Shown: in pieces, positions 27,088-35,091 of the stretch
Position numbering within the stretch: position 1 is the first letter of the stretch
How the letters are laid out: each line of letters starts with the position of its first letter
DNA from: Flavihumibacter solisilvae
GTDB taxonomy: Bacteria > Bacteroidota > Bacteroidia > Chitinophagales > Chitinophagaceae
DNA length: 64,000 bases
Assembly (NCBI RefSeq): GCF_000814475.1
Contig: NZ_JSVC01000045.1
Coordinates: 62,001-126,000, forward strand
Direction of reading: 5' to 3'
Notes under the pieces: generated by a model
Database searches by the model: none
What the model was told of the DNA's origin: nothing
Seen by the model: the letters and a program-made list of their open reading frames with translations, nothing else
Translations under genes and position numbers: made by a program

Positions 27088-28742
27088 TATTTTCCTGCGT
27101 TTAACGTGCTTGCAGACAATGCGTAGTTCCTGTTTACGCGGTTCAGCACGACCTTAATTGAATCTTTATTTTCGTTCAGGCCTGTCAGCACGACAATATT
27201 GCCATTGTCGGCAGTACTGTACTGCAAAATCATCCTGTTCCGGTTTTCTAACGATCTAGCCTGGGCGAACTCACGCCTGCGCCTGGTTGTCTGCGCCTTT
27301 GCATCAATTTTATCCACTTCATTTCCTATCCTTTCCCTTGCTGCAGGTGAGATCCATTCTTCCGGCTTCCAGAGCACAGCATTCGTCCGGACTGCTGGTT
27401 TATTCCTTACTGCAGGCGATTGCAGGTTCTTGTCAGAACCGCCGTCTCCCCCTACCCCGGCCGTCCGGTTTCGCCTGTCTGGAATTGGCTTGTATTTATC
27501 TTCGAGGTATAGTGTCTGTTCCTTCTCATCGGCTTCATAGTGAAACACCCGCTGACCGCCTGCGACACCGCTAACTTCAAAAGTCCTGTTTACATCGCGT
27601 TGCGGATCGCCACCTCCGTTCGACAGGTCAAGTGGTGTCGGACGATTGACCCTGAATGTCAGGGTTGACCAGTTTTCAAATGTCACTTCCTGCCATCTCA
27701 ACGTGTCCTGGGCATTTGCGGGAAGCACGTTATTGTTTAACCTGAATTCTGCAACTGCATAGTTACCTCTTAATTGCAGTACACCTGCTACCGACGGCTG
27801 TTTGTACGGATCGTAAAGGAAATTAACCAGCTGCAAGTAAAAGAAGACGACAAGGAACAACAGGAGCACGCCTGATTTCAATCCTACACGTGTTATTTTT
27901 AACCACTGTGGCAAAACAGGGTAAAACCCGAAAGGCTGAGTTACCCTCTCCCTGATAAGCAGGTTATACAGCCTGGGAATTTCAGGCACCAGCAAAAAGG
28001 CCGACAGCAAAACAAAATAAGAGCTGTAAACATGCACACCGCCATCATAGGCAAAGTTCACATATACAATATCTCCTAATGCTCCGAACAGGAGAACTGC
28101 ACCAATTGCAGTTGTTTTACGAAACAGCAACAGCGATCCCGCAAGCACTTCAACAATGCCTGCAAAGATCTGGTACCAGGGCACTATCCCAATTGAAAGC
28201 CAGTAGATCTTCTGCGCAGTAAAATCTCCAAAGTCTGTATTCAGCAAGCCAAGTGACGGGTAAGGCATCTGCACCGGGAGTAACTTGGTAAACCCGAAAC
28301 CAATAATTCCAATGCCTGCCCGGTAACGTACCACGGCTCTGAGCCAGTAGTAAAGAACCTGATATTCGCTTCTTTCTGTGCCCCGTGCCCTTACAATCCA
28401 GGACCAGGCCAGTCCAACCGCAATAGAAATCAATAAAGTCGTTACCCAGTTGGCATATCCGAGCAGATTGCTGCCAAAAATAGTATTGCCAAAAATGTTG
28501 ATACCTGACCCGAACCTGGCAATATCATACAGATCCCGGTAATGCAGGCTCGTCCAGTCAATAGCGATCACATGCTCAAACCATGCAACGCTGTTAGGTA
28601 TGCAAATGCAGATGAAGAAAATAACTGCAATGCGGAAGAGTATTTTCTCATACGCAGTCCATGCCGAAGGTGTAGCCACAAGGCGTTCCTTAATTTCCTG
28701 ATTTAATACCAGGTCGTTCGCTGTTGTAACCAGGGATGACAT
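27084..28742 (-). CDS. DoxX-like membrane protein with C-terminal extracytoplasmic domain, copy 2
   Basis: This 552-residue protein has an N-terminal membrane half with about seven hydrophobic segments including a DoxX-type core (YRAGIGIIGFGFTKLLP; PWYQIFAGIVEVLAGSLLLF; IVYVNFAYDGGVHVYSS). A final helix near residue 290-312 leads into a soluble domain of about 230 residues (YAVAEFRLNNNVLPA; WQEVTFENW; VVLTGLNENKDSIKVVLN). That domain contains an insertion rich in Arg, Lys and Asn (about residues 420-500) missing from its paralogue. DoxX-family proteins include thiosulfate:quinone oxidoreductase subunits, which fits a sulfur operon, but no catalytic role is shown. It overlaps the cytochrome start by 4 bp. 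Confidence 0.8.
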   Translation of the reverse strand: MSSLVTTANDLVLNQEIKERLVATPSAWTAYEKILFRIAVIFFICICIPNSVAWFEHVIAIDWTSLHYRDLYDIARFGSGINIFGNTIFGSNLLGYANWVTTLLISIAVGLAWSWIVRARGTERSEYQVLYYWLRAVVRYRAGIGIIGFGFTKLLPVQMPYPSLGLLNTDFGDFTAQKIYWLSIGIVPWYQIFAGIVEVLAGSLLLFRKTTAIGAVLLFGALGDIVYVNFAYDGGVHVYSSYFVLLSAFLLVPEIPRLYNLLIRERVTQPFGFYPVLPQWLKITRVGLKSGVLLLFLVVFFYLQLVNFLYDPYKQPSVAGVLQLRGNYAVAEFRLNNNVLPANAQDTLRWQEVTFENWSTLTFRVNRPTPLDLSNGGGDPQRDVNRTFEVSGVAGGQRVFHYEADEKEQTLYLEDKYKPIPDRRNRTAGVGGDGGSDKNLQSPAVRNKPAVRTNAVLWKPEEWISPAARERIGNEVDKIDAKAQTTRRRREFAQARSLENRNRMILQYSTADNGNIVVLTGLNENKDSIKVVLNRVNRNYALSASTLNAGKY

Positions 28743-28758
28743 AAAAAAGTTTTTACGT

Positions 28759-30072
28759 TTATAATCGGATGGCGCCTCTTCTACCAGTCCTCTTTGCTTC
28801 CTCTATCAGGTATTTCTTATTGCGCAGCTTCAACACAACTTTCAGGTTGTCGTTATTAAAGTCGTTTCCTGACAGTATGAGAGTTGATTCGTCTGGCTGG
28901 CTGTAAACAAACTGCAGAGTCTCACCTTTATAATGAGGATTTTTGTTGGACAGAGTGAGTATGTGCTTCGCCGGATCAACGATATAGCTGTAGTAATGTC
29001 TTCCGGCTGATCCCTCAAGTTCGTATGTTCTCAACCTGTCGTCACTTTCGAAGTGCTCGGTATTATTTGAATCGATCGCTACATTTCTTGAGGACCTGAT
29101 GCTCACCGTTGGCCACTTTTCAAATACCACATCCCGCCACCGTCCGGTCCAAACAGAATCATACGGCACTGCTGTTCCATTCCGCTCAAACTCAATGACG
29201 TTATAGATTCCATGGACTCCGCTCAGACCGCTAGCAGCGGGGAACTGGTATCGATCCGCGGCGAATGCCTCACGGGTACTAAGGGCATAGAACAACACAA
29301 ACACCAGTACGAAGGAAGCTTTCAACACAACACGTCCCGCCCGGAGCCAATGTGAAGGGAATTCCGGTTGATAGGTATTCGGATTTGCGGGCCGTTGCAG
29401 GATCAGCAGATCGATAAGCCTGCGTGCATCGTATGACAACACAAATAATGAGAGAATGATAAGGTAAAGGCTGTAAACTGTTTCTCCGCCCTCATAAGCG
29501 AGATTGGACATGAATACATTCCCCAGATAAATGGAAATGATAAACGCACCTATACTTGCTGTTTTCCGATACAACAGGAGCAGTCCGCATATAACCTGTA
29601 CAAGCCCGAGGAACGACTGGTATCCAGGTACAATGCCCAGGCTTAGCGAAAACAGTTTCCATCGTGTAAAATCGCCGTAAGCGGTATTCAGGTTACTGAG
29701 TGAAGGATAAGGTGCCAGTAACGGATGGTACATCAAAAACCCATAGGCGAAAATTGCCACAGCGAGCCGGTATCTGGCCAGCGCCCTGACTCCATAGTAT
29801 AGTAGTTCTGCCTGTCCCGTCTTTTCCCTGCCAATCAATACCCAGGCGATGCCGATAACGAATGCAATCACTGCAACTGCTGCCCAATTCAGGAAAGTGT
29901 CCGGCCCCGGATAAATGCGCGGAGTATAATGTGCCAACCTGAAAAGATTGCTGTAACCCGGCTCACTCCAGTTAAGGGCAAACAACTCCTGCCAGAACTG
30001 GGGCGTTACCGGCACACATAAGAAGGCGAACCAGGTGAAGCAAAACAGGATTGCGATTCTACGAATTGCCAT
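28759..30072 (-). CDS. DoxX-like membrane protein with C-terminal extracytoplasmic domain, copy 1
   Basis: This protein of about 437 residues is paralogous to the gene at 27084. The open frame reaches 30129 and overlaps susD; the ATG at 30072 (MAIRRIAILFCFTWFAFLCV) is 19 bp after the susD stop and is chosen. The membrane half has matching blocks (YRLAVAIFAYGFLMYHPLLA; PGYQSFLGLVQVICGLLLLY; NVFMSNLAYEGGETVYSLY). The C-terminal domain (YNVIEFERNGTAVPYDS; WRDVVFEKW; LILSGNDFNNDNLKVVL) aligns by eye with the other copy. Both probably act together in the inner membrane with the domain on the periplasmic side. Confidence 0.8.
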   Translation of the reverse strand: MAIRRIAILFCFTWFAFLCVPVTPQFWQELFALNWSEPGYSNLFRLAHYTPRIYPGPDTFLNWAAVAVIAFVIGIAWVLIGREKTGQAELLYYGVRALARYRLAVAIFAYGFLMYHPLLAPYPSLSNLNTAYGDFTRWKLFSLSLGIVPGYQSFLGLVQVICGLLLLYRKTASIGAFIISIYLGNVFMSNLAYEGGETVYSLYLIILSLFVLSYDARRLIDLLILQRPANPNTYQPEFPSHWLRAGRVVLKASFVLVFVLFYALSTREAFAADRYQFPAASGLSGVHGIYNVIEFERNGTAVPYDSVWTGRWRDVVFEKWPTVSIRSSRNVAIDSNNTEHFESDDRLRTYELEGSAGRHYYSYIVDPAKHILTLSNKNPHYKGETLQFVYSQPDESTLILSGNDFNNDNLKVVLKLRNKKYLIEEAKRTGRRGAIRL

Positions 30073-30091
30073 ATGAATTTGATTAATTGAT

Positions 30092-31438
30092 TCAGTAACC
30101 AGGGTTTTGAACGAGCGCCTTATCGACAAGAATCTGCTGTGAAGGAATAGGAAGTAACAACTTGTTTACGTCAGTAAATCCCAGTACTGTAATTGCCCTG
30201 TTTGTTCGAACGAGGTCGAACCAGCGGTGAGGCTCAAATGCAAATTCAAGCCTTCGTTCCTGCTCGATTGCCAATAACAACAGGTCGCTCGTATTTTCCG
30301 AAGCGGGCAGCAATCCAGACCTGTAGCGAATACGGTTTAGATCTTCCAGCGCCCCGGCTGTGTTCTGCAATTGAGCGCGGGCTTCAGCCCTAATAAGATA
30401 TAATTCGGCAACACGTATCACCCAGCTGGGATCGGAAGCAGGGTTCCGGTAATATAAATTGCCATACCACCGGCCCTGGTTGTCTTTGCCGACCAGTGAT
30501 GTCCTGTTGCCTGCGGTCACCGGGTCACTGAGCAATGCAAGCAATGCCGGCGATGGAGCCCACTGCCTCGTTCCACCGTTTGTTTGTGGTTGCCATTGGT
30601 TACGATGCCCATTTACTTCCGTGGTTCCATTGTAAAATATTTCAAATACAGACTCAACAGTTCCGCGTGCATCAGCAGCGAAAAAACTATTGTATGGACC
30701 AACAAGCCGGTATGACGCGGAATCATTGATTACTAACGACGCGAACTGTTCCGCTTCCGCCCATTGACCACGATAGAGATAATACCTGGCCTTCAATGCA
30801 TACACGGTTTTGCGGGTTGCACGATACCGGTTTGTGGTTTCAGGCAGCAAGGCATCTGCATTTTCGAGATCGCTGATCACCTGGCTATATGTCGCGTCTG
30901 CCGTACTACGGGCTATTCCGGAATTTTCTTTGGGTGAAGTTGTCGGTGAGGTGATAAGGGGAACACCGCCCCAGGTCCTTACCAGGTCGAAATAGGCCAG
31001 CGCACGGATAAAATATGCTTCGCCTATCAATTGATTCCTGAATGCGTCGGTCAGCTGCGGATCAACTACCGAAGGCACTTTGGCAATTACATTGTTTGCC
31101 CGGTTAATAACCTGGTAAATGGCAGACCATGCGCCTGCTATTGTTGAATTCTCGGCGCTGACATCATGATTGATGAATTCCTGAACCTGCGACTGCGAGC
31201 CTGTCCATTGAACATTGTCGCCAGACAGGTAACCGATGGACTGAAATCCTGTGCCATAATAATTTGAGGAAGCAAGCGCATTGTATACGCCCCGCAGAGC
31301 CTGCTCAGATGAAGCTTTGTTAAAAATTGTCACTTCGTCCGATACGGAATTCTTTGGTTGTACATCGAGGAATTTGTTGCAGGAAAATAATGCTGCTGCA
31401 AATAAAAAGAAGGATATGCTGTTAACTAATTTTTTCAT
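30092..31438 (-). CDS. SusD/RagB-family lipoprotein (sulfur operon)
   Basis: This SusD-like surface lipoprotein of about 448 residues captures substrate for the partner SusC channel. The start at 31438 gives a lipoprotein signal ending LFSCNKFLDV; the longer frame to 31510 overlaps susC and is rejected. SusD family blocks are SEQALRGVYNALAS, NVIAKVPS, EAYFIRALAYFDLVRTWGGV and the C-terminal ERRLEFAFEPHRWFDLVRT. It is 10 bp after susC and is followed by sulfur-oxidation genes rather than glycoside hydrolases. So the cargo is likely a sulfur compound rather than a glycan. Confidence 0.93.
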   Translation of the reverse strand: MKKLVNSISFFLFAAALFSCNKFLDVQPKNSVSDEVTIFNKASSEQALRGVYNALASSNYYGTGFQSIGYLSGDNVQWTGSQSQVQEFINHDVSAENSTIAGAWSAIYQVINRANNVIAKVPSVVDPQLTDAFRNQLIGEAYFIRALAYFDLVRTWGGVPLITSPTTSPKENSGIARSTADATYSQVISDLENADALLPETTNRYRATRKTVYALKARYYLYRGQWAEAEQFASLVINDSASYRLVGPYNSFFAADARGTVESVFEIFYNGTTEVNGHRNQWQPQTNGGTRQWAPSPALLALLSDPVTAGNRTSLVGKDNQGRWYGNLYYRNPASDPSWVIRVAELYLIRAEARAQLQNTAGALEDLNRIRYRSGLLPASENTSDLLLLAIEQERRLEFAFEPHRWFDLVRTNRAITVLGFTDVNKLLLPIPSQQILVDKALVQNPGY

Positions 31439-31448
31439 GTTCATTGCA

Positions 31449-34400
31449 TTACAGGGTGACATTAATTCCGAATTGCACACTCCTGGGCTGAGGTGGTGTA
31501 CCCAGGTCAATACCCGGTTGGTTCTGACTGCTGTTGGCGCTTGATTCGGGATCAGGGCCGGAGTAGCTGGTTAACAGGAAGAGATTGCTGGCCAGGCAGT
31601 ACAAACGGATATTTTCGAACCGGATCCTGCTGACAATCTTTTTCGGAATGGTATAACCCAGTGAAAGGCTGCGCAATCTGAGAAACGAGCCATCTTCAAG
31701 CCAACGGCTTCCGCCATCGAGATAATTGTTTACGTTCACACCATCCGAGCGGGGCACATCGGTCTTGTCACCGGGCTGCTGCCAGCGCTTCAGGTTGTTT
31801 GCAAATATTACCCTTGCGGCATCCCTTGCGCCACCCCCTTCACCAAAGAAGCGATTATGGTTGTATGTATCATTTCCATACTGGAAAGAGAAGAAGATAC
31901 CAAGGTCAAAATTGCGGAAGCTGAAATCATTGGAAATGCCACCAAATAACTTCGGCCATACACTTCCAATCACCTGCCTGTCTGCGGCAGTAATAGCATT
32001 ATCCTTATTCACATCTTCATACACGGCTTTACCAGTCTCAGGATCTACATACAGTTGCTTGTACAACCAGTAAGAATACAATGGCGAACCTTCCTGTTGC
32101 AGGATGAGATTACGGCTTCCATATTGCAGGGGAGTCGCAAGCTTTTCTATTTTATTGATGTTTTGGGCAAGACTTATCCCCGTAGTCCAGCGAAATTCCT
32201 TTGCAACAATGTTCACTGATCTTATGCCCAGCTCAAATCCTTTGTTGCTGATCTCAGCGGCATTGCTCCAGTATGTATCAAAACCTGTTGTGGAAGGCAG
32301 CGCCAATTGCAGAAGTCCGTCACGCGTGTACTTGTTGTAGAAATTGAACTCAAAAGAAAGGCGGTCATTGAACAATCCGAGATCGAGACCGATATTAAAC
32401 TGGCTGGTACGTTCCCATTTAAGATCCTGGTTTGCCAGTTGTTGCGGGGAAATACCTGCTGCGCCTTCATATGAAACTGCGCCACTCCATAATCCCTGAG
32501 CAGCAAAGTCACCAATGCCGTTCTGGTTTCCTGTTATACCATAACTTGCACGCAACTTAAGGTCACTGATTGCGTTAATGCGCTGCACCAATGGCTCTTC
32601 GATTATTCGCCATGCAATGCCGGCAGAAGGGAAATATCCCCACTTATGATTATCACCAAACTTTGACGAGCCATCTGCCCGAAGACTGAAATTAACCAGG
32701 TACCGGTCGTTGAATGAATAATCGACTTTACCGAAGAAAGAAGCGAGTGAATTTTTGCTCCATGACTGTGTTCCGCTTACTGCGGATGCCGAAGCGATCT
32801 GGGTGAATGAATTGTTTGCAAAACCACGTCCTTCCAGGTAGGTACGGTCATAAACGCTTTGCTGTAAGGTATTGCCGACGATCGCACCAAATGCGTGCTT
32901 GCTGCCAAAGCTGCGGCGGTATGACAGGGTTTGTTCGTTTACCCAGTTTGAATTCTGCGTGATGCTGCTGGTGGCAAGACCGCTGGGACTTCCTGCTATC
33001 AACAGGTTGTTCCAGTATTCCGATTCGTCATAGTTGTTATAATCAAGTCCCCAGCTCGACCGCAATACCAGCTTGGGCAATATTTCCAGTTCTGCATATA
33101 GATTTCCTATATAACGTAGACTCCTTGAATTCACATCATAGTGGTCTATCAGAAGTGAGACATTATCGAAGCCGGCCCGTCCCACCGGCACACCTTCATC
33201 ATTATATGGAGAAAGGTACGTTGGAGTATGCAGCGCTGCCTGAAGGAGCCCTCCTGCAGGACCGTCGCCCGCACGTCCCTGGTTACGATAACTTCTTGTA
33301 ACGGTATTGCTGACGCCAACCTGGGCACGGGATCCGATCTTCTGATCGAGATTTATTTTCAGGCTGGCGCGGTCAAAGCTGATGGGCTTTAATATTGATT
33401 CCTGTTTGTCGTAACCGCCACCTATGTAATAGCGCGTTCCCTGGTTGCCACCTGCAACTGAAATGTCATAGCGTTGAAGTGTAGCTGTTCTGAATACTTC
33501 CGACAGCCGATCATAAGTTTGTTGCTCCTCGGGTAAGCCACGCCCTGCTACACCGTTGATAACTTCTGATTTCGGCCGGAAAGGACGGTTTGCATAATTT
33601 CTGTTCAGGGATGGATTATCGACACCGGTATTGATCCACCACTCATTCACCAGCGTCGCGTGTTCGGGACCGGTAGTAAGTTCCCACAATGGTGGCGCCC
33701 AGGCAGATCCCCCGCTGATATCAAAAGTAATCTTTGGCTTCTGGTTATAACTTCCTCTTTTGGTTGTGACGAGAACCACACCATTAGCGCCACGGGAACC
33801 ATACAGGGCTGTCGCTTCTGCATCCTTCAGTATCTCGATGGTAGCGATGTCGTTTGGATTGATATCAGCAATGGGTGATGTTGATTTTCCCCCGGTACTG
33901 ATAGTCTGAAGGCTACTACTGTTGATGAATACACCATCAACGACGTACAAAGGTGTATTATCAGCATTAATTGAAGTCGCACCGCGGAGCCGGACATTCA
34001 CTGCCTCTCCCGGAACCCCGGTATTGGTTGTTATCTGTACACCAGGTGCCTTACCCTGGAGCTGCGCATCGAAGCTACCTGCAGGGATATGCCGTGTATC
34101 AGCGGGATTGATTTTGGTTACAGCGCCAACCAGGTCTTTTCTCTTTTGCGTGCCATAACCGACAACCACAACTTCATCAAGTTGGCGGTTGCTGCGCTGA
34201 AGGGACACTGAAAGGAAACCGTCTGTTCCCGGTACAAGATCCCTGCTTTGATAACCAACCAGGCTGAATGTGAGGACGCGGTGTCCCTTTGGTACACGGA
34301 TATTGAATTTTCCTGATTCATCGGCAATGATCTCACCGGTAATCCCCTGGATGCTGATACTGACCCCGGGAAGTGGTTTGTTATTGTTGGCATCTGCAAC

Positions 34401-34487
34401 AGTACCGCTGATATCGCGATGTTCCTGCTGCGCGTATACCATACCGTTAGCAAGTAAAAACAGTATATATATTAGAGTTGTTCGCAT
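31449..34487 (-). CDS. SusC/RagA-family TonB-dependent outer membrane channel (sulfur operon)
   Basis: This 1012-residue SusC-like transporter has a signal peptide (residues 1-19). A carboxypeptidase-regulatory-like domain follows (ISGTVADANNNKPLPGVSIS). Then come the TonB-box/plug region (DEVVVVGYGTQKRKDLVGAV; NTPLYVVDGVFI; IEILKDAEATALYGSRGANG) and a 22-strand-type barrel ending in VQFGINVTL. It has no STN domain, so it is not wired to an anti-sigma factor, unlike the SusC at 39307. It heads an eight-gene operon of sulfur functions. Between its start and the putative promoter lie a Cys-Cys leader ORF and a strong hairpin, suggesting attenuation control. Confidence 0.95.
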   Translation of the reverse strand: MRTTLIYILFLLANGMVYAQQEHRDISGTVADANNNKPLPGVSISIQGITGEIIADESGKFNIRVPKGHRVLTFSLVGYQSRDLVPGTDGFLSVSLQRSNRQLDEVVVVGYGTQKRKDLVGAVTKINPADTRHIPAGSFDAQLQGKAPGVQITTNTGVPGEAVNVRLRGATSINADNTPLYVVDGVFINSSSLQTISTGGKSTSPIADINPNDIATIEILKDAEATALYGSRGANGVVLVTTKRGSYNQKPKITFDISGGSAWAPPLWELTTGPEHATLVNEWWINTGVDNPSLNRNYANRPFRPKSEVINGVAGRGLPEEQQTYDRLSEVFRTATLQRYDISVAGGNQGTRYYIGGGYDKQESILKPISFDRASLKINLDQKIGSRAQVGVSNTVTRSYRNQGRAGDGPAGGLLQAALHTPTYLSPYNDEGVPVGRAGFDNVSLLIDHYDVNSRSLRYIGNLYAELEILPKLVLRSSWGLDYNNYDESEYWNNLLIAGSPSGLATSSITQNSNWVNEQTLSYRRSFGSKHAFGAIVGNTLQQSVYDRTYLEGRGFANNSFTQIASASAVSGTQSWSKNSLASFFGKVDYSFNDRYLVNFSLRADGSSKFGDNHKWGYFPSAGIAWRIIEEPLVQRINAISDLKLRASYGITGNQNGIGDFAAQGLWSGAVSYEGAAGISPQQLANQDLKWERTSQFNIGLDLGLFNDRLSFEFNFYNKYTRDGLLQLALPSTTGFDTYWSNAAEISNKGFELGIRSVNIVAKEFRWTTGISLAQNINKIEKLATPLQYGSRNLILQQEGSPLYSYWLYKQLYVDPETGKAVYEDVNKDNAITAADRQVIGSVWPKLFGGISNDFSFRNFDLGIFFSFQYGNDTYNHNRFFGEGGGARDAARVIFANNLKRWQQPGDKTDVPRSDGVNVNNYLDGGSRWLEDGSFLRLRSLSLGYTIPKKIVSRIRFENIRLYCLASNLFLLTSYSGPDPESSANSSQNQPGIDLGTPPQPRSVQFGINVTL

Positions 34488-34546
34488 GAAAGTTCGTTTA
34501 CAGAAATTGACCGATTGTTATATAACCGTACCTATGATAACAGCAG

Positions 34547-34587
34547 GTAAGCCGGCACATGACCAACCACCGGACAGGCCGGCTTAC
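34547..34587 (-). promoter_or_regulatory. Perfect 10-bp-stem hairpin between leader ORF and susC
   Basis: GTAAGCCGGC (34547-34556) pairs perfectly with GCCGGCTTAC (34578-34587) around a 21-nt loop. It lies in the leader mRNA 106 nt after the Cys-Cys leader ORF and 59 nt before the susC ATG. There is no U-run after it, so it is not an intrinsic terminator by itself. It could be part of an attenuator, block ribosome loading, or stabilise the mRNA. Confidence 0.55.
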
Positions 34588-34693
34588 GCAAGGCTGTTGA
34601 CCTAGGAGTTATGTTTACAGGTGATCGCCGCTCCGGATCGGAAAGCGATAAATGGCAGCATCATTTCACCAGGAATACTGGGGAGCGATTGTC

Positions 34694-34777
34694 CTAACAA
34701 CAATAAGTGGATATGAAACAAATGTATCTGACGTCCACCATCCTCCGTTGTGCAGCACGGGTTTGCAACTTTTTCAT
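34694..34777 (-). CDS. Cys-Cys leader peptide, candidate sulfur-responsive attenuator
   Basis: This 27-codon ORF has its ATG at 34777-34775 and TAG at 34696-34694. It opens MKKLQTRAAQ, has the basic core RRMVDVRY at residues 11-18, and ends STYCC directly before the stop; a third Cys codon is residue 20. The RR-x-VD-x-R core with terminal cysteines parallels the short RR-HVDL-x-R polycysteine leader peptides found before sulfur-assimilation operons in Actinobacteria, where ribosome behaviour at Cys codons attenuates transcription. Here it precedes a SusCD-sulfite dehydrogenase operon by 206 bp. The likeness is seen by eye, not by search. A longer ORF in another frame (34602-34832) covers the same DNA and is rejected. 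Confidence 0.65.
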   Translation of the reverse strand: MKKLQTRAAQRRMVDVRYICFISTYCC

Positions 34778-34842
34778 GTCGGTGATTTATAAAAGTTTTG
34801 GCTTGCAGCCTCTGGTTGCTGGTGGTTAACAACCATTCTGCC

Positions 34843-34863
34843 GTAGACGAATTACTAGTCTAC
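34843..34863. promoter_or_regulatory. Inverted repeat GTAGAC-N9-GTCTAC
   Basis: GTAGAC (34843-34848) and GTCTAC (34858-34863) form a perfect 6-bp dyad. It lies just downstream of the putative minus-strand promoter and would be at the 5' end of the leader mRNA. It could be an operator or a 5' stabilising hairpin. Confidence 0.4.
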
Positions 34864-34875
34864 TATTTATATAGA

Positions 34876-34906
34876 CAAAAGAAATACAAAATTCTGAACT
34901 GTCAAA
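34876..34906 (-). promoter_or_regulatory. Putative Bacteroidota-type promoter of the sulfur operon
   Basis: On the minus strand TTTG (34906-34903) is followed after exactly 19 nt by TTCTTTTG (34883-34876). The Bacteroidota consensus is TTTG-N19-21-TAnnTTTG; one base differs. Transcription would start near 34869, giving about 90 nt before the leader ORF. Confidence 0.45.
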
Positions 34907-35091
34907 ACATTTTTTTCTTTTTCAAAAAGAACTCATCGTATATCGATCTGTTCGTTCCGGGCAAAAAAAGTTGCGACATTCAAAAAACATGCCCGCAGTT
35001 TTTTAACACCGGCCAACCTGCGCATGCTTTTTGTCGTTGGGATAGATGGTAGAGGAGCATGGCAAAGTTTAACAACACTAAAAATTAGATC

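Noticed and set aside
34602-34832. Minus-strand ORF of 76 codons upstream of susC
   Set aside because: It overlaps the 27-codon leader in another frame, has no family-like pattern, and the leader gives a far better explanation.
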